From the NCBI RefSeq assembly GCF_000213175.1, contig NW_009799103.1, forward strand, positions 150,062-212,040: a stretch of 61,979 nt of DNA, read 5' to 3'. The DNA is from Neurospora tetrasperma FGSC 2508. Taxonomy: Eukaryota > Ascomycota > Sordariomycetes > Sordariales > Sordariaceae. A program made the position numbers and the translations under genes. This document shows positions 1 to 12,781 of the stretch, piece after piece. Position 1 is the first letter of the stretch, and the number at the start of each line of letters is the position of its first letter. The notes beneath the pieces are model-generated. The model was given only the letters and a program-made list of their open reading frames with translations. It ran no database searches and had not been told where the DNA came from.

Positions 1-3000
1 CAATCCGGAAGACCTTCGATAAGGGGGTAGGGGTTTATAGGGTATTAAATAACTCCGAAATAATAAATAGGGTTATAAATTCCATTACTAAAGAAGGGGG
101 GATTTTGAACAGGATATTTATATATATAGGAGGGCGAAAACCTTCTTTTAACTTTACTATCTCCCTAAGGTCTAATATAGGAATCGAATCCTACTTTGGT
201 TTTATTAAGATAATTATAGTATTATATATTTCCTTCGCTAGCGTTATATTTAATTTTAAGTTGCTAGTTTTAATATAAAATTAGAACGTCTACTACTATT
301 AATTAATATTTAGGTTCTACTTTTAAAATTAGGGGTAGCCGAAAATAATTTCTATAGCTAGAGATTTAATAATAGTAAATATAATTTATTTTAGTTACTT
401 AGTACTATAAGAGTTATATATTTTAATAAAATAGGTAATTGTACTATATATAGGAATAGATTGAAGGGAGAAGTTAATGAGACAATAGGGTATAAGATTA
501 ATTTTTGTATTTGATAGGAGTAAATACTTATTAATTAAATTCAATTCCGTACCCGAATTTATTAACCCTCAAATACTCTACCAATCTCTATAAATCCTTA
601 TTAATAATATTATTTCTAAATATAATTATAATTTACCTATATTATCCTAAGCGGGTACGGCTACTACTTTAACTATAATTAGTATAGTATTTATATTATA
701 CAATAAAGCGCCTACGGGAATAGGATAATTCTATTACTAATAATTAGTTTCGTTATAATTAAAGTAAATTTAATTCTAGTATATTAATATAAAATAACCA
801 ATTATATTATATTTATAATAGGTATTCGGCAATTTTAATTAAGTATAATAATTATACATATAATCCTTTTAATTATAGAGGGGGTAAATAAGATTAGAGT
901 TTATTAGAAAAGTTGGGAGGGGATAATAGGATAAATTGGGGGGATTAATATTATAGGACGAAGGAGGGAAAGTATTTAATAAGGAGGTAAGGGTAGATTA
1001 AAATGAAGAAAATAGTTAAATATACCCTAAAAATACTTAATTTTAATAATATAATATAGACGGCTCAATAGTTTTTAAGCCCTTTAGCCGTTCTATATAC
1101 ACTATTATTTTATTTATTATATTAATACTAGCCGTTAAAAGAATACTTTATTTAAATAAGGGATATAATTAATTAATTTATATAATAACCCGAATATACT
1201 CCGGCTATTTGTAGGAGAGGTTAAATTCTTTAGTATAGTAACGGTTATAGAAATTATAGATTATTTCGGAGGCGTTTTACTATATATATTCAAATTTATT
1301 AAGAGCGGACCGTTTAATAGTTTGAATATTACTATTATACTCTATTTCTAAGAAAGTACAAAGATTATTTTATATTAGTATATTGCGAATAGTATTATAA
1401 TTAAACTTATTTTAAAAGGCTAATATATATTTAATTTAAGTATCCTTAGGGTTACCTTCAATATAATTAATAGCGAATAAAAGTAAAGTATAGGGATATT
1501 TATAAAAGTATATATTAATATTATAAAGGTAGTTTTAGAATTAAAATAAATTCTCGCCTGTAAATTTAATAATATTATACTTAGGATAATATTTAGTACA
1601 GGCGGGTAGAATTATAAGTAATAAGAGAATAGCTATAGTAATAATCATAAGAGAGAGGGTAATAGGGGAAGGTATAATAGAAATATAGGTTTAGTTATAA
1701 AAGAAGTAGTTTTAGTAATAGGAACCGGCGGGGATAGGGGGGTAGTTACTAATAATATTTTATTTAGAAAGGCTTACGAAGGCGAGCTAATCCTACTAAA
1801 ATATTTATAATAGGAAGTAATTTAAGAGGAGTTTAATAATAGCGAATTGAAATTCGAGTAATTATTATTTATATACGAATTTATTAACTTCGGTAGGTTA
1901 GGGGTATTAACAGGGAGTTTAAAGTAATATAAAAGGATAATCTTTATTATTATTTTCTTTAATAAATTTTATAGTAAACTAATGCTATTATAATAAGGGC
2001 GGAGGAAATTATACGACTTTAATAATAATAATTAAAAGAGTAGTAGTATAAAAGGGGCGAAGGATTGCTTCGGCGGTTCGGGAAATAGATTAACTACTAT
2101 GTGTATGTATTGTAACGGTATTGGTTTAATTCCTGGAGGAGGAATTATTAATTTATTAGAACGTAAGGGAAAGGTAGGTTGAGGTAATTATAGTTGTAGT
2201 TATACGTAGAGGATATTAAATTAGGGGTTAATTTAAAAATATATTAATAGTTACCGATTATAATAAAAGATGCCCGTTTGGATTACTTTTATATTCGTAT
2301 AAATTTTATTCTAATATAATTAGTAATTATAGAGTTCCTAATTAGTGTACTACTACAATACGGCGTTGGAGCGTCCCCCTTATAACCCTATTTTATTGAA
2401 TATTTTAATACTCCCAAATTCGAAGTTAGTAAAGCGAGAGGAAGCATCGGTCGTCCTAATACTTTTAAGCAAAAATCTAGTAAAATTATAGAAAGTATTA
2501 GTATTATAGCATTATAGTATTCTATTCCTAGTAGTCCCGAGTCTCCTTCCGTGCCTATATTGGCTAGTTCCCGGTGCTCGAGGCGGTAGTTCTTTAGTAT
2601 CCTAATAGGTAATTATTAAGGGCGCGGTTCCCAACGCGGTAGAAGTAGAGAGAGAAGTAGAGGGAGGGGTGCCCGCTAAAGTATACGTAGCTCACAGTCT
2701 CCCCTCCAATCTCCCCCTTAATCTCCCTTATAATCTCCCTTATAATCTCCTTCCCCCCAACCCCCCTAGTCTGCCTAACCTTAGCAAAGTAACAATTCTA
2801 ATAACAATTCTAATCTCGAGAAGCTTTAATAAGAGTACTAGAAGGTACGTACCACCGCCAGAACCAAGGTTCAAATAGGCTCCCTACCTACCTAAATAAT
2901 ATAGACGAGGATTACCTTCTTTACTTACTAGTAATATATAATATTTAATAGTAATTCGATTATTTTTATTAACGCTAAGCGGTTTATAAATACCAACTTT

Positions 3001-4380
3001 AAAGAGACCTAACTAAGATTATTGAAGTATATTGACGACGAATTTATACCTAATAAATTAGAGTAGGCGGGCTATTATATTAAAACTAATTTTAACTTCG
3101 GTAGTAGAATTACCTCCCTTAACGAATCTACTAATATTAGTATTAAAATAGAAGGATTATTAGCCCGTACGGGTCTTAATAAAGTATTTTATACTATTAA
3201 GGCTATTACTTAAAAGCGCTATAATTTATATAAGGAGGGTATCACTTTATTTAGTACCTAAGTATATTGCGAGTATCTACAGAAGGGTTGGCTAGGTGAT
3301 TATAGATTTTAAATATCTAATTAGGGTTTAAATATATTAATGGAGTAGTATATAAAGGTGTCTAATATAATACGGTTAAGTTGTAACCTCCGCCCTCAAG
3401 AGCTCCCCTCCTACTATAGTAATTTTAGAAACTAATATAGCTTATTATATATTTACGAATTATTAAAGTAGTATAATTACAATAATCCTTAGAAGGTACT
3501 AATTAATAAAATCGATTACTATCCCTTCTAATATTTCGAGGAGGCGCTAAATGTATAAAACTAATATTTTTACATTATTTCAGTAATTAAAACAGCTCCT
3601 AAGGAGAGGCTAAAGAACTAATATAGTCCCTTTAGTAATAAAGCCGTCGTCCCTACCCCTATCGCTAGTAATAATAGTACTAGTAAAGGAGCCCAAGGTC
3701 CCTACAGGGCAGTTCGAATTGGAAGAGGTAGCTATATCCCCCGCGGTACGAGACGTAATTACTCTCGAATTGAAGTCTCTAATCCTAATTTGGAAGCTCT
3801 TAATATTATTAATAATACTAATATTATTAATAATAAGTAAGAATATATTATTATTAGTAATAATAATTAGCTATTAGAGTAGCCGTTTAAATATAAAAGG
3901 GGTAGATTAAAGGGATTAAATAAAGGTAAAGCGAGAATTTTAATTCTAACCTCCTCCTCTAACCGCGTAGTATGTACTTCCTATAAGCACCCTATTCTAA
4001 TAGAACCGGACTCCCTACTAAACTCTCTATTGAGTGTTATTAATAGTGATAATATTAAAAAAGAGTACCTTACTAATTTAGATTACGCTATAATAGATTA
4101 GAGAAAGCGGGTAGCGGTTAGAAGGAGGGAGAAGGAAGTAGTAAATAAGGAGGTTAAATAAATTTACCTATTAAAAGATTGCTTAGAAGACCTAGACTTA
4201 TATAGAGTATGGCTGGGTAGTAATTTAAGTAATCCGTTGGTTGTAGATAATTAAAAGCCTTATAGAGCTTTAATTTTATTGTAAAAATTAATAGATTATT
4301 ACTCGTTCAATACTATAAAATATTGCTAGATGATTTGGCGTACCCTTATAATTTGATGTACCCTTTTAATTTAATGTACC
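1..4380. repeat. RIP-mutated AT-rich repeat (transposon relic)
   Basis: The tract is AT-rich and almost lacks CpA and TpG, while TpA is in great excess. CpC, CpT and CpG remain common. This is the dinucleotide signature of repeat-induced point mutation, which converts CpA to TpA on both strands of duplicated DNA in Neurospora and relatives. No intact gene is present, and stop codons TAA/TAG are dense. A less altered, more GC-rich patch lies at about 2390-2870. Normal composition resumes near 4400. The left edge is outside the window, so the element is truncated here. The family of the source transposon cannot be named from the sequence. Confidence 0.9.
2900..4330 (+). pseudogene. Ghost reading frame inside the RIP relic
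   Basis: One plus-strand frame (codon starts such as 3109) can be followed for about 1.4 kb. It is interrupted only by TAA and TAG, never TGA. Those are the stops that RIP would create from CAA, CAG or TGG. Open stretches occur at about 3640-3830 and 3890-4090, with a basic, Arg/Lys-rich composition. The absence of TGA is weak evidence alone, because RIP also removes TpG, and neighbouring frames are partly open too. I infer a decayed transposon protein gene but cannot assign a family. Confidence 0.35.
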
Positions 4381-4400
4381 CTTCTTTAACTTAGTGCACT
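4331..4400. repeat. Short direct repeats at the right edge of the relic
   Basis: Three to four imperfect copies of an 18-19 nt unit containing TTTGATGTACCCTT lie head to tail. They sit exactly where RIP-like composition gives way to normal DNA. Subterminal arrays like this are common near the ends of DNA transposons, so this may mark the right end of the mobile element. The copies still contain TpG, unlike the sequence to the left. Confidence 0.55.
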
Positions 4401-5365
4401 ATGATGCTTAGAAATATTGAAAATACGGAAATTTCTATGGGAAAACGGCTTGTAATTATGACAGCTGACATGTGGTGCGTGAAGTCAAAAAAGGTGCGTG
4501 AGGACATCGGGGACGGTGCGGCAAGTCAAGCTCAATGATAGGGTTGAAGGTCACGGTCAGAGGGCTCACAAGTGGACTCATATGAGGGTGGACACTGGAG
4601 TCCCATCCCTTTGTTGTTGAAGGACCCGGTCCCAGTCAACCGGAGGAAGCTCCAGAGGTCCCAGATCGGGGAGTGGCTGAGGCGATGGCGGTGGACGTGG
4701 TGCCGTCAGCACTGAAATAACAGGAACATATAGTCCCGGAGTGACAGGACGAGGCCAAGGAGGGCTGTTGTTGGGAGACATGTCGCTGGGCTAAGGAATC
4801 GAACGTGTGTTTGGTTCCGGAATTAATACGCTATACGTTGATCTGACGTCGCTGGTGAAGGAGTGGGAGGGCGTGCTTGATGACGCCATAACGGGTTGCA
4901 AGACAGAAGTGTGTGAATAACAATGTCAAAAGCCAATATGTGAAGATGAACGAAAACGAGTTGGTTGAACAATTGGAGCAGGGACAAAGGTAGATGGAGG
5001 GCCACTGGCTCGAACAAACAGTACCTCTACTAACTTATTGCCACTGCCCGCCTTTAATCCTTCTTCATGGCGGGTAGTACATTGCTATTATCGCTGTTTC
5101 CCATCAAAGACCCGAGCAGCATCTCGAAGAGAACCCAACCGCCGTTCAAACGCCAAAGAGGCACTTTCCAACTCTCAGCTTCGACCGGATTCACCGTGCC
5201 TTCCTGCATCACACTTTACCCCCTGGACTTCTCATCACTCCTACCATCTGTGGACACCTCGAATCCCGAACTCCATGTCACCAGGGCTGACCAAAGTAAA
5301 AGGGCCTCCAAACATCACCACCACAAGCACCTACATCATCTGCAGCCCCCCCCACTCGCTTGACC
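4401..5365. other. Intergenic, no supported gene
   Basis: Normal-composition DNA between the RIP relic and the 3' end of the secreted-protein gene. It has only short open frames, such as a 67-codon proline-rich one on the minus strand at 4578-4781, without recognisable features. One copy of the octamer TACCTCTA lies at 5022. Confidence 0.5.
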
Positions 5366-6767
5366 TCAAGCAGTGACAGCAGCGGGATTAACCTCCACCA
5401 TAACCACCGCATCCACCCCCATCGTCCCTGCCTCCGACATGACCGCCTCAAACTTGAGCTGCGCACTCGACACGTTCTCAGGCGCCGTCCAGTAAACCGT
5501 ATTCGGTCCCCACCATCCAATCCCTCCCTGCCCTGCATCTGCAGGATCCCTCGTATAAATCGGCAAGTTATTCACCATCAGCCCCACGAACCCAATCCCG
5601 AACGCATCAAAGTACGTGGAGAAGCTAATCAAGTACTTTCGCCCAGGGATCACCGACACCGTTGGGGAAATAAGACGGGCAGAGACGAGGAACTCTTGGT
5701 TCGCAGGGTTTGGTTTCTGGGGAGAGACAACCCGCCAGGCGTGCGAACCGAAGCGGTAATCGGGGTTGACTTGGCCGGGGAGGGGCAAGGTGACGACGCC
5801 GGCGGTGGCACCGGGGTCGGGGACTTGTTGTGTCCAGGAACCTAACCCGTTCTCGAACTCGCCGCCGGGAAGGATACCGAGAGGTGGAGGGGTTGATCCG
5901 GAATAGGCCGAGACGGGGGCGAAAGTGACGGTGTCGAGGAAAGAGGGAGGACCGATCCACTCGATACGAATCTCAGCGGTGGTTTCAGACGCAAGAGAAC
6001 GCCAGGGGGACTGCGTGAAGCGCCACTTTTCGCGACCCGGGCTGTCGTTGGCGTCGATGGTTAGGCCTGCACGCCCGTTGATCTGGACGCCGATAAAGCC
6101 GGTTGAGCCGGTGCCGCCGTTTGCGTTATTGGGGAAGAAGGTGGCGAGGGTGAGTTTGTAGTCGGTGTTTGGGGTAATCGGGAGTGGAGGACTAATGATG
6201 CGCGCATTGGTGCAGACTCCAGAGCAGGTAGATGGGCCAGTGAGAGAAGCGCGGAGAGAGCGGTTACCGGTGAAGCTGTTGATCGTGGTGGTGGAGAGGG
6301 AGAAAGAGGGATCGAGGATTTGGACGGTCCAGGGGGGAGAAGGGGACGGGCATTCGAAGTCACCGTAGACTAGGCCGCCGTTGGAAGGGGTAGCCGAGGG
6401 ACAGGCGGTTACGGTAGCGGTGGTGGTGGTGGTGGAAGAGCAGGTTGGGCCGCATTTGCAAGCGGAGATGTAGCGATCGGGAGTAGAGCCACAGGCGTTG
6501 GTGGCTCGGGTGGGATAGTTGGTTGCGGTGGTGCCGGAGGCGGTTATGGTGGCGCAGAACGCCGAGGCCACGGAGACGGCGGATGGGGATGGACAGGGGA
6601 AGAGGGCGCGATAGCAGCTGAGTACCTCTATGTTAGCTCGAGGGAAACTTGGAGAGAAGGAGCACTCACTTGTCGGCATTGCATTTGGGAGGACCCCCTG
6701 TTGTGGTGGTCCCAAGGACGAGGAGTCCCTGGGCCAGGAAGAAGAAGAGCTTCAGCAGATCTTTCAT
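5366..6767 (-). CDS. Secreted protein with two CBM-like (CenC/jelly-roll) modules
   Basis: Two exons: 6767-6670 and 6617-5366, with a 52-nt intron (6669-6618, GTGAGT...CAG). They give 449 aa. The ATG at 6767 adds a clear signal peptide (MKDLLKLFFFLAQGLLVLG) absent from the uninterrupted downstream frame. Splicing restores the motif CNADNCYRAL, typical of fungal secreted proteins of this architecture. A Cys-rich segment and Thr/Ser linker (to about residue 110) are followed by two beta-rich repeats. These begin near GGLVYGDFECP and LPGGEFENGLGSW, resembling CBM_4_9-type modules. The protein is probably extracellular or wall-associated and carbohydrate-binding; no catalytic domain is visible. 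Its substrate is unknown. It stands alone, with no operon-like partner. Confidence 0.8.
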
Positions 6768-9700
6768 GGTCTCTTTTTCGCCAATGTTTTGACAGGAGAG
6801 CTGGTGATGTCGTTGATGTTCAGAAGTTCCTACCTCCTCACAGCATCAACCGACATCTTTATATCCCTTCTTGACCCTTCAACCCCTCCTTGACTTCTCT
6901 CTGGAAGCAATACCGCACCGTCAGCGGATGGACATTCAGCCGTCTCATGTTCCTATTTTGGTGTCGAGGACCAAAAAATAATGTGAAAGCAGGACGATGG
7001 CTTGCAGACACGATAATTCGACTGCCGTGTTTGAGGCATGGCGAAGCTTTTAGACTGGTTGCTGCTAGCCAATATTCGCTTGACAGCTCCGAAACCCGGG
7101 CGCGGCTGAGTCTGCTGAGGTGGTTTGGCAAGCCACGTGGGATGAGTGCCGTGTCAGCATGACCGGGTGGCTTCCACGGTTAGGTAATCTTCGCGGGGTG
7201 CCTCGGAGCATCCCATGTTCATGGTGATGGCTGGTGATGGCGGTCCAACACAAAGTGATGCTTCGAAGTCGCAGTCATATCGTTGAAGCTGGCTGGGCAT
7301 CCTGACTAGGGAACTTGAACCCGGTTCCAGGGACTGTCCCCAATGGAGGAGGTATTGCTATTGCCATGCTCTACTCGGTGACAATGGGTTTTGAGGTTCA
7401 TATTCATGCTTAGGCAATGAAAGAGTCAACAACTGTGTCTGGTACGTGCCCGGGTGTAGGTGATACGCCGAGGACTTACCTCTACTGAAAAGGGCTCTTC
7501 GCCGGTGTGAACCCGGATGGTGGCACCTTTGGTGAGCAGCATGCCTTCTAGGGACCAGGCTGAGGCAGACAGGGAAGCGCAATGTCTTGTGTGTAGTTGT
7601 TGGCGACGAAGGCACGGAAGGGTGACGGGTCGTTTGCTCGGTAGGTACCTACCTACCTCTACCTATATGCACGTCGCTTTCCGTTCGTTTCCCGTGGCTG
7701 GTCAGGTGACGACACTTGTGACCGTAACGTACTGTAAGTATGCCGCTTCCCACTCCTTCCACTTTCCACCAGCGAATCTTTCACTTTCCAAAGATTCCAA
7801 GCACCAAGGGCAATGGTCATCGACAGCTTCTCCCTTCAGCCTCCATTAGCCCAATCAGGGAGACATCAGCACGCGTCACCTGTCGTCCATGCGGATTGCG
7901 CGTCGGTCGCTTGACGGTGACTACATACTGGAAGTACCACTTACAATCCTCCGCCCATGCTAACCAGACCTGAACTGCCATCTCTAGTTATCCATCATCT
8001 GCTAAGGTGTCCGAGCAATGTCACCCTTTCGCGAGCCGAGAGAGCTTCCTCCTGCTCGATGGGATCCAACGCGAACGAGGAACTACGAGACGCCACGTAT
8101 ATAAGCCTTCCCAAGGAGCCTTTCGTCCACATCATGCGAAGGCCATAACCGAACGAGGAATGAAGCATACCAAGAGAACCGAGTTACAGGCAGGGACAAA
8201 TACGAGGCTGCTTCCAAGGCTCCACGATTGTTCTCTGCCCGGCGAACAACAGGGAATTGGCGCGGAAAAGTGGAGGAAGAGGGCAGCTGAGGCTCTTGAC
8301 TCTTCCCAGCGTTCCGATATTTCCCAACAAAGATTCGTTCCCGATGCCCAGCCAGGAAGGACGGATAATTGCCTCCAGTGTAAAATAAGCTTAGTTCTAC
8401 CAAGGCTTTACGGGAGCGTGGAAACATGGCAAGTATGCAAGACATTCCAAGCAAAATCTCCCGCTTCTGTCGCACAGCAGGCAAGTCTCAAACCCTTTGT
8501 CGTGCTAGCAAGTCAAGCCCAAATCCCGCGACTGTTCGAGACAGGCTTCTCTCCGAGACACTAACACCGCAATCGACATAACGTCAACCGATATGCGCTG
8601 TGTGTCTCCTAGTCATCCGTTAAGACTACCCCGGAAGGGAAAACCGGCGACATCGGAAGAGGGAGTGTGTAACCGATCCGACCAACCCCGGACCCCGACA
8701 TCTCAAACAGCAGCCTCCATCAGCCACAAGACAGGTCTCATAACTCCACGATATGTACCAAAATGCCCAGTTCTGCAGCCTCTCTTGCGACCCTCGGACT
8801 TCCATACTCGATCGATAACATGCAGCTTAAAGACTGAGCAGGACACAACTAGAAGACTGGGAAACTAGGATCGACAGGCACAAGGGCTGTGGCACATGCC
8901 CTGTCGTATCGTCGACAAAGCTTTCTCCGGTCTATTTGCGACCAAAGCTGTAGTGGCAGGTGACCTGTTCAAGCAACCTTCCTCGCCTCGTATTTCTGTC
9001 CTTCCAATTGACTATCACAGGCCGTTGATAGGGAGCTGTGACAGCAAATTGTCCCCTGGGGATCTGTCTCTCCTTTCCTCTCTTGTTCATATGTCAGCTC
9101 GCTTTCAGGCCATTTGGATTCCGTTACAACACCCGCCAAGTAGAAAACAAACTTTTCTACAACTCCGCTCAGTCTGCCTCCAAAGTGTCAGAAGGCTCGC
9201 CAGTCCAATATCACGCAGGAGGTTCGCATACCTTGGCTGCCCCGACCGGCCAGTCACTGCCGCGATTCCTCATGCGGGTCGCCATAAAAGGGTTGGCCCA
9301 AACCCGAGCTGCAGGAACCATGTCCCCAAGGTCGGGACTCATCGGGAGTTGAAGCGGCTACTGACATGGCTCGCCATTCCAGTTGAGGAGAAGCAGGCCG
9401 AAATTCACTGATGGCCATGCGATGCGATGGACTATTCTGTTGTAACATGGACCGTTGTTGTTTACCTACCAAGTCCGATACCTTGCCCCCTATCGTCGCG
9501 TTTTGGATCTCCACGAGATTGTTACCTCATTCGAACGTCCCATTGGCCAATGATGAATCTCTCAATTTCCTGGAGATTTTAGTTCGACTTCATCATCTGA
9601 ACCCTACTCTCGAATAGTCCACGGCTGGAGTTCGGCGGTCCGGTCTTCATGACAAGGAAATATAATGGAGCGGCTTCGTCATTGGACATGCTTCACCATC

Positions 9701-10075
9701 AGTCATCCAACATGCTTAGACATGGACTGAATACTGAAGAGAGTGGTGTATACGACGGCAGCAAGATAGACCATTGCCAACAAGAGCAAACCATCTTGAT
9801 TCTTGAGCTACCCACTTCCTTCACGTCGTGAAAGTGGCCAGTGTCACTGACCGCCACATGGTGTTGTCGTGACACCATGAATGCACCGAGCCGTCAGCTG
9901 TATCGCGAACCCACTTTGCCATCTTCAAGCCAGTTCACTGTTTGGTATATGATGTTCGACGCCCTCGAGAGCGAAATGGTCGTAGTGCCTGTCAACCACA
10001 GCTCACCAGCCCAACTGCCCTGTTCTAGGTCTTTGTCAATCGCCTTATTGTGCCTCTCGGGATCGCCTCAACACC
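6768..10075. other. Long intergenic region (3.3 kb)
   Basis: It lies between the divergent promoters of the secreted-protein gene and the laccase. Many short overlapping frames occur on both strands; the longest is 185 codons at 8007-8564 (+). None has domain-like composition, a signal peptide or convincing splice continuation. Simple CTACC repeats and the octamer TACCTCTA occur at 7477 and 7654. I see no gene; long promoters or non-coding transcripts are possible. Confidence 0.5.
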
Positions 10076-12195
10076 ATGTTCAAACCTCTTGGCGGACTCC
10101 TATGGAGTCTACTTCTGAGCAGTCTCGCCCATGGTAGTCCACTAGCAGAGTCCCAACCACACGTCCTGGGGGCTAGGCAGTCATGCAACACCGCCTCCAA
10201 CAGACAATGCTGGACGAGCTCCTTCAATATCACCACGGACTATGAAGCACATGTGCCCGAGACCGGTGTTACGAGACAAGTAAGCCCGGGTCTCGTTTGG
10301 CGGCAAAGCTGGCATGGCTGACAAGAGCAGTATACCTTGACCTTGACCGAACAAAGCACTTGGAGAGGGGGTGATGGGCGGTTGAAGTACAGTGCAATGC
10401 TTGTCAATGGTGAGTCTCAATTAGAGCGCTGGAAATAAGAATCAAGCTAACATCATCCAGGCCAATTTCCAGGTATGTGAACGATGACATATCGCGCGAT
10501 GTTGCCATACTTACAATCAACTCCAAACATTGAAGGTCCAATCATTAGCGCAAGTGAGTACATCCTTTTTTCTCCAGGTCATGGCGAGCCACGTACTGAC
10601 ATTAGCCAGACTGGGGCGACCGACTCCAGATCACCGTCATCAACAATATGAGATCCAACGGGTAGGGCTCCTCCACATACCCCAGCAGACAACGCCTAAC
10701 CTAGTCAGCACCTCGATCCACTATCACGGCCTTCGCATGCTCAACGCCAACACTCAAGACGGTGTCAACGGGGTTACCGAATGCCCCATTCCTCCTGGAA
10801 GCAGAAAGACCTACACATTCCTCGCCAACCAGTACGGCACAGCATGGTATGTCTACTCCCCAAGGACATATCAATGTCTGCTAACAGACCAGGTACCATT
10901 CTCACTTCCCGCTCCAGTACGGAAACGGTGTTCTTGGACCCATCGTCATCAAGGGACCCGCATCCGCCGACTACGACACCGATCTTGGACCACTCGTTCT
11001 CTCGGACTGGTACTATGGTTCCGTTTTCGAGATTGCCCACCGCGTCAACAATCCCAGCAATCCCTTCATTCCCAACTTTCCCGGCTCACCTCCTGCCAGC
11101 GACAATGTTCTCTTCAATGGCCGTAACATCAACCCCGACGGCTCCGGTGGTACCTACACCCGCAAGACCCTGACCAAGGGCAAGAAACACCTCCTTCGAC
11201 TCATTAACACTTCCCTCCAAAACGCCTTCACCGTCAGTCTTGTAGGGCACACCTTCCAAGTTGTTGCCACCGACATGGTCCCCATCAAGCCCATCACGCG
11301 CAACCATCTCTTCCTCGGCATTGGCCAGCGCTACGACGTCATCATTAATGCCAACCAGCCGACTGCCAACTACTGGTTCAACGTGACCTTCTCCGCCCTA
11401 CCCTGCGGCCAATCCGACAACCCTTACCCAGCCGCCATCTTCTCTTACTCCGGCGCCTCCTCCGCCTCCCTGCCCACACAACGCGGCGTCGCCCCTCCAG
11501 ACTCCCGCTGCGCCGCACCCGAACGAGATTACTCGCCTATCGTCTCCCGTTCCGCGGACGTCAACTCCTTTGCGCCCACTACATCCCACACCCTCAATGT
11601 CGATTTGACGGTAGACAATTCCCAAGCCCGCGTCTTCTGGCCCGTCAACAACTCGCCGCTGCGCGTGAACTGGCAGGAACCCACGCTGCGCTACGTAGCG
11701 AACAACACCCTCTCTTCTGTCCCGCGCTCTCGCAACTTGATCCAAATCCCCGGGTCTAATACCTTGACGTACTTTTTGTTGCAAAATAACTCGCCCATCC
11801 CGCATCCTATCCACCTCCATGGCCACGACGTCATGATCCTCGGTAGCTCCCCGCCCCTAGCTGATCCGCTGGCGGAGACGCAGATAAGGGAGTATAACCC
11901 CAATACGGATAAGTCCACCTTGAAGGGAAACAATCCCCCGAGGAGAGACACTACAATGTTGCCGGCTTGGGGATGGTTGCTGGTGGCTTGGAGGACGAAC
12001 AATCCTGGGGTGTGGCTGTTTCACTGTCATGTGGGGTGGCATGTTAGTCAGGGGCTGGGGGTGCAGGTGTTGGAGAGGCTGGATGCTTTGAGGGATGGGG
12101 GTGGGGGAAGTTTGGGGACGGTTGAACAGAATTGTGGGAATTGGGCGGGTTGGTACCCGGGAAGTACGTGGAAGCAGGATGATGCTGGGTTGTAG
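10076..12195 (+). CDS. Laccase (multicopper oxidase, asco-laccase)
   Basis: Seven exons: 10076-10279, 10331-10409, 10461-10472, 10536-10553, 10610-10661, 10709-10846 and 10893-12195. They give 601 aa, and all introns are GT-AG with consistent phases. A signal peptide is followed by a propeptide-like stretch and the family hallmark CNTASNRQCW. All four copper motifs are present: IHYHG, WYHSHFPLQYGNG, HPIHLHGHD and HCHVGWHVSQGL. The residue ten after the motif-4 cysteine is Leu, the type-1 axial position. The C-terminus is DDAGL, a variant of the DSGL/I/V plug of asco-laccases. Expected role: extracellular oxidation of phenolics with reduction of O2 to water. It is a paralogue or diverged relative of the well-known Neurospora laccase, with two micro-exons (12 and 18 nt). 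Confidence 0.93.
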
Positions 12196-12781
12196 TCTTG
12201 AGGTCAAGAGAGGGGGTAAGAGCAGAGGTGGAGGGGGTAAGGGAAATATTTGGAGGACATGATGAGAAACTGGAGCGACTAGAGAGAGTACTTACGGGCT
12301 TACTTTTCATATGGGTATTGGTAATCACTTGTTATCTTCGAGTGTCTTGTGTGAGTTGGTGTCCCTGAGCGATTGGTGTGACAACCCTAACCCTTGTCTT
12401 GCAGGAAGGGGCCGGCGACCACAGACATGGAGGTGATGATATGACACCTTCAGGGATCAGAGGTAACCGACCAATAGGCGCGATAACCGATGTAGGATCA
12501 CGTATTCGAAGGGTTATCTTATTGCCGCTGTCCTTTTGGGGCTGTGCCGCACATCAGCAGTCGCACTATCACCACGACATCTTCGACTTCGGCGCTATGC
12601 AAGGTGCTTAGTACACTCCAGTTTCCAGGCAACCACCACGAAATGGAACAAGGACCCGAGGTTTATAAGCAACTGATAAGGCCGGGACAGGGACAGGGAC
12701 ATAAAAAGACACAACTTCCCATCGGATTCTAATATCCAAGTCCAGTCTCCAAACCAAAACCCTTCTTCATCCCTCAACACC
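12196..12781. other. Laccase 3' region and SDR promoter
   Basis: 586 bp between two same-strand genes. No reading frame of interest. A short C/A-rich leader with CCAAACC and CAACACC precedes the SDR start codon, which is typical of a fungal core promoter and 5' UTR. Confidence 0.5.

Noticed and set aside
2669-2878. 69-codon plus-strand frame in the RIP relic
   Set aside because: It is built of a repeated NLPYNLPY-type unit from a short tandem repeat in the less mutated patch; no gene-like context.
4578-4781. 67-codon proline-rich minus-strand frame
   Set aside because: Starts with ATG and stays open, but composition alone explains it and no splice continuation or domain was found.
8007-8564. 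185-codon plus-strand frame between the secreted protein and laccase
   Set aside because: Residue usage is random-looking, the opposite strand is equally open, and there is no motif.
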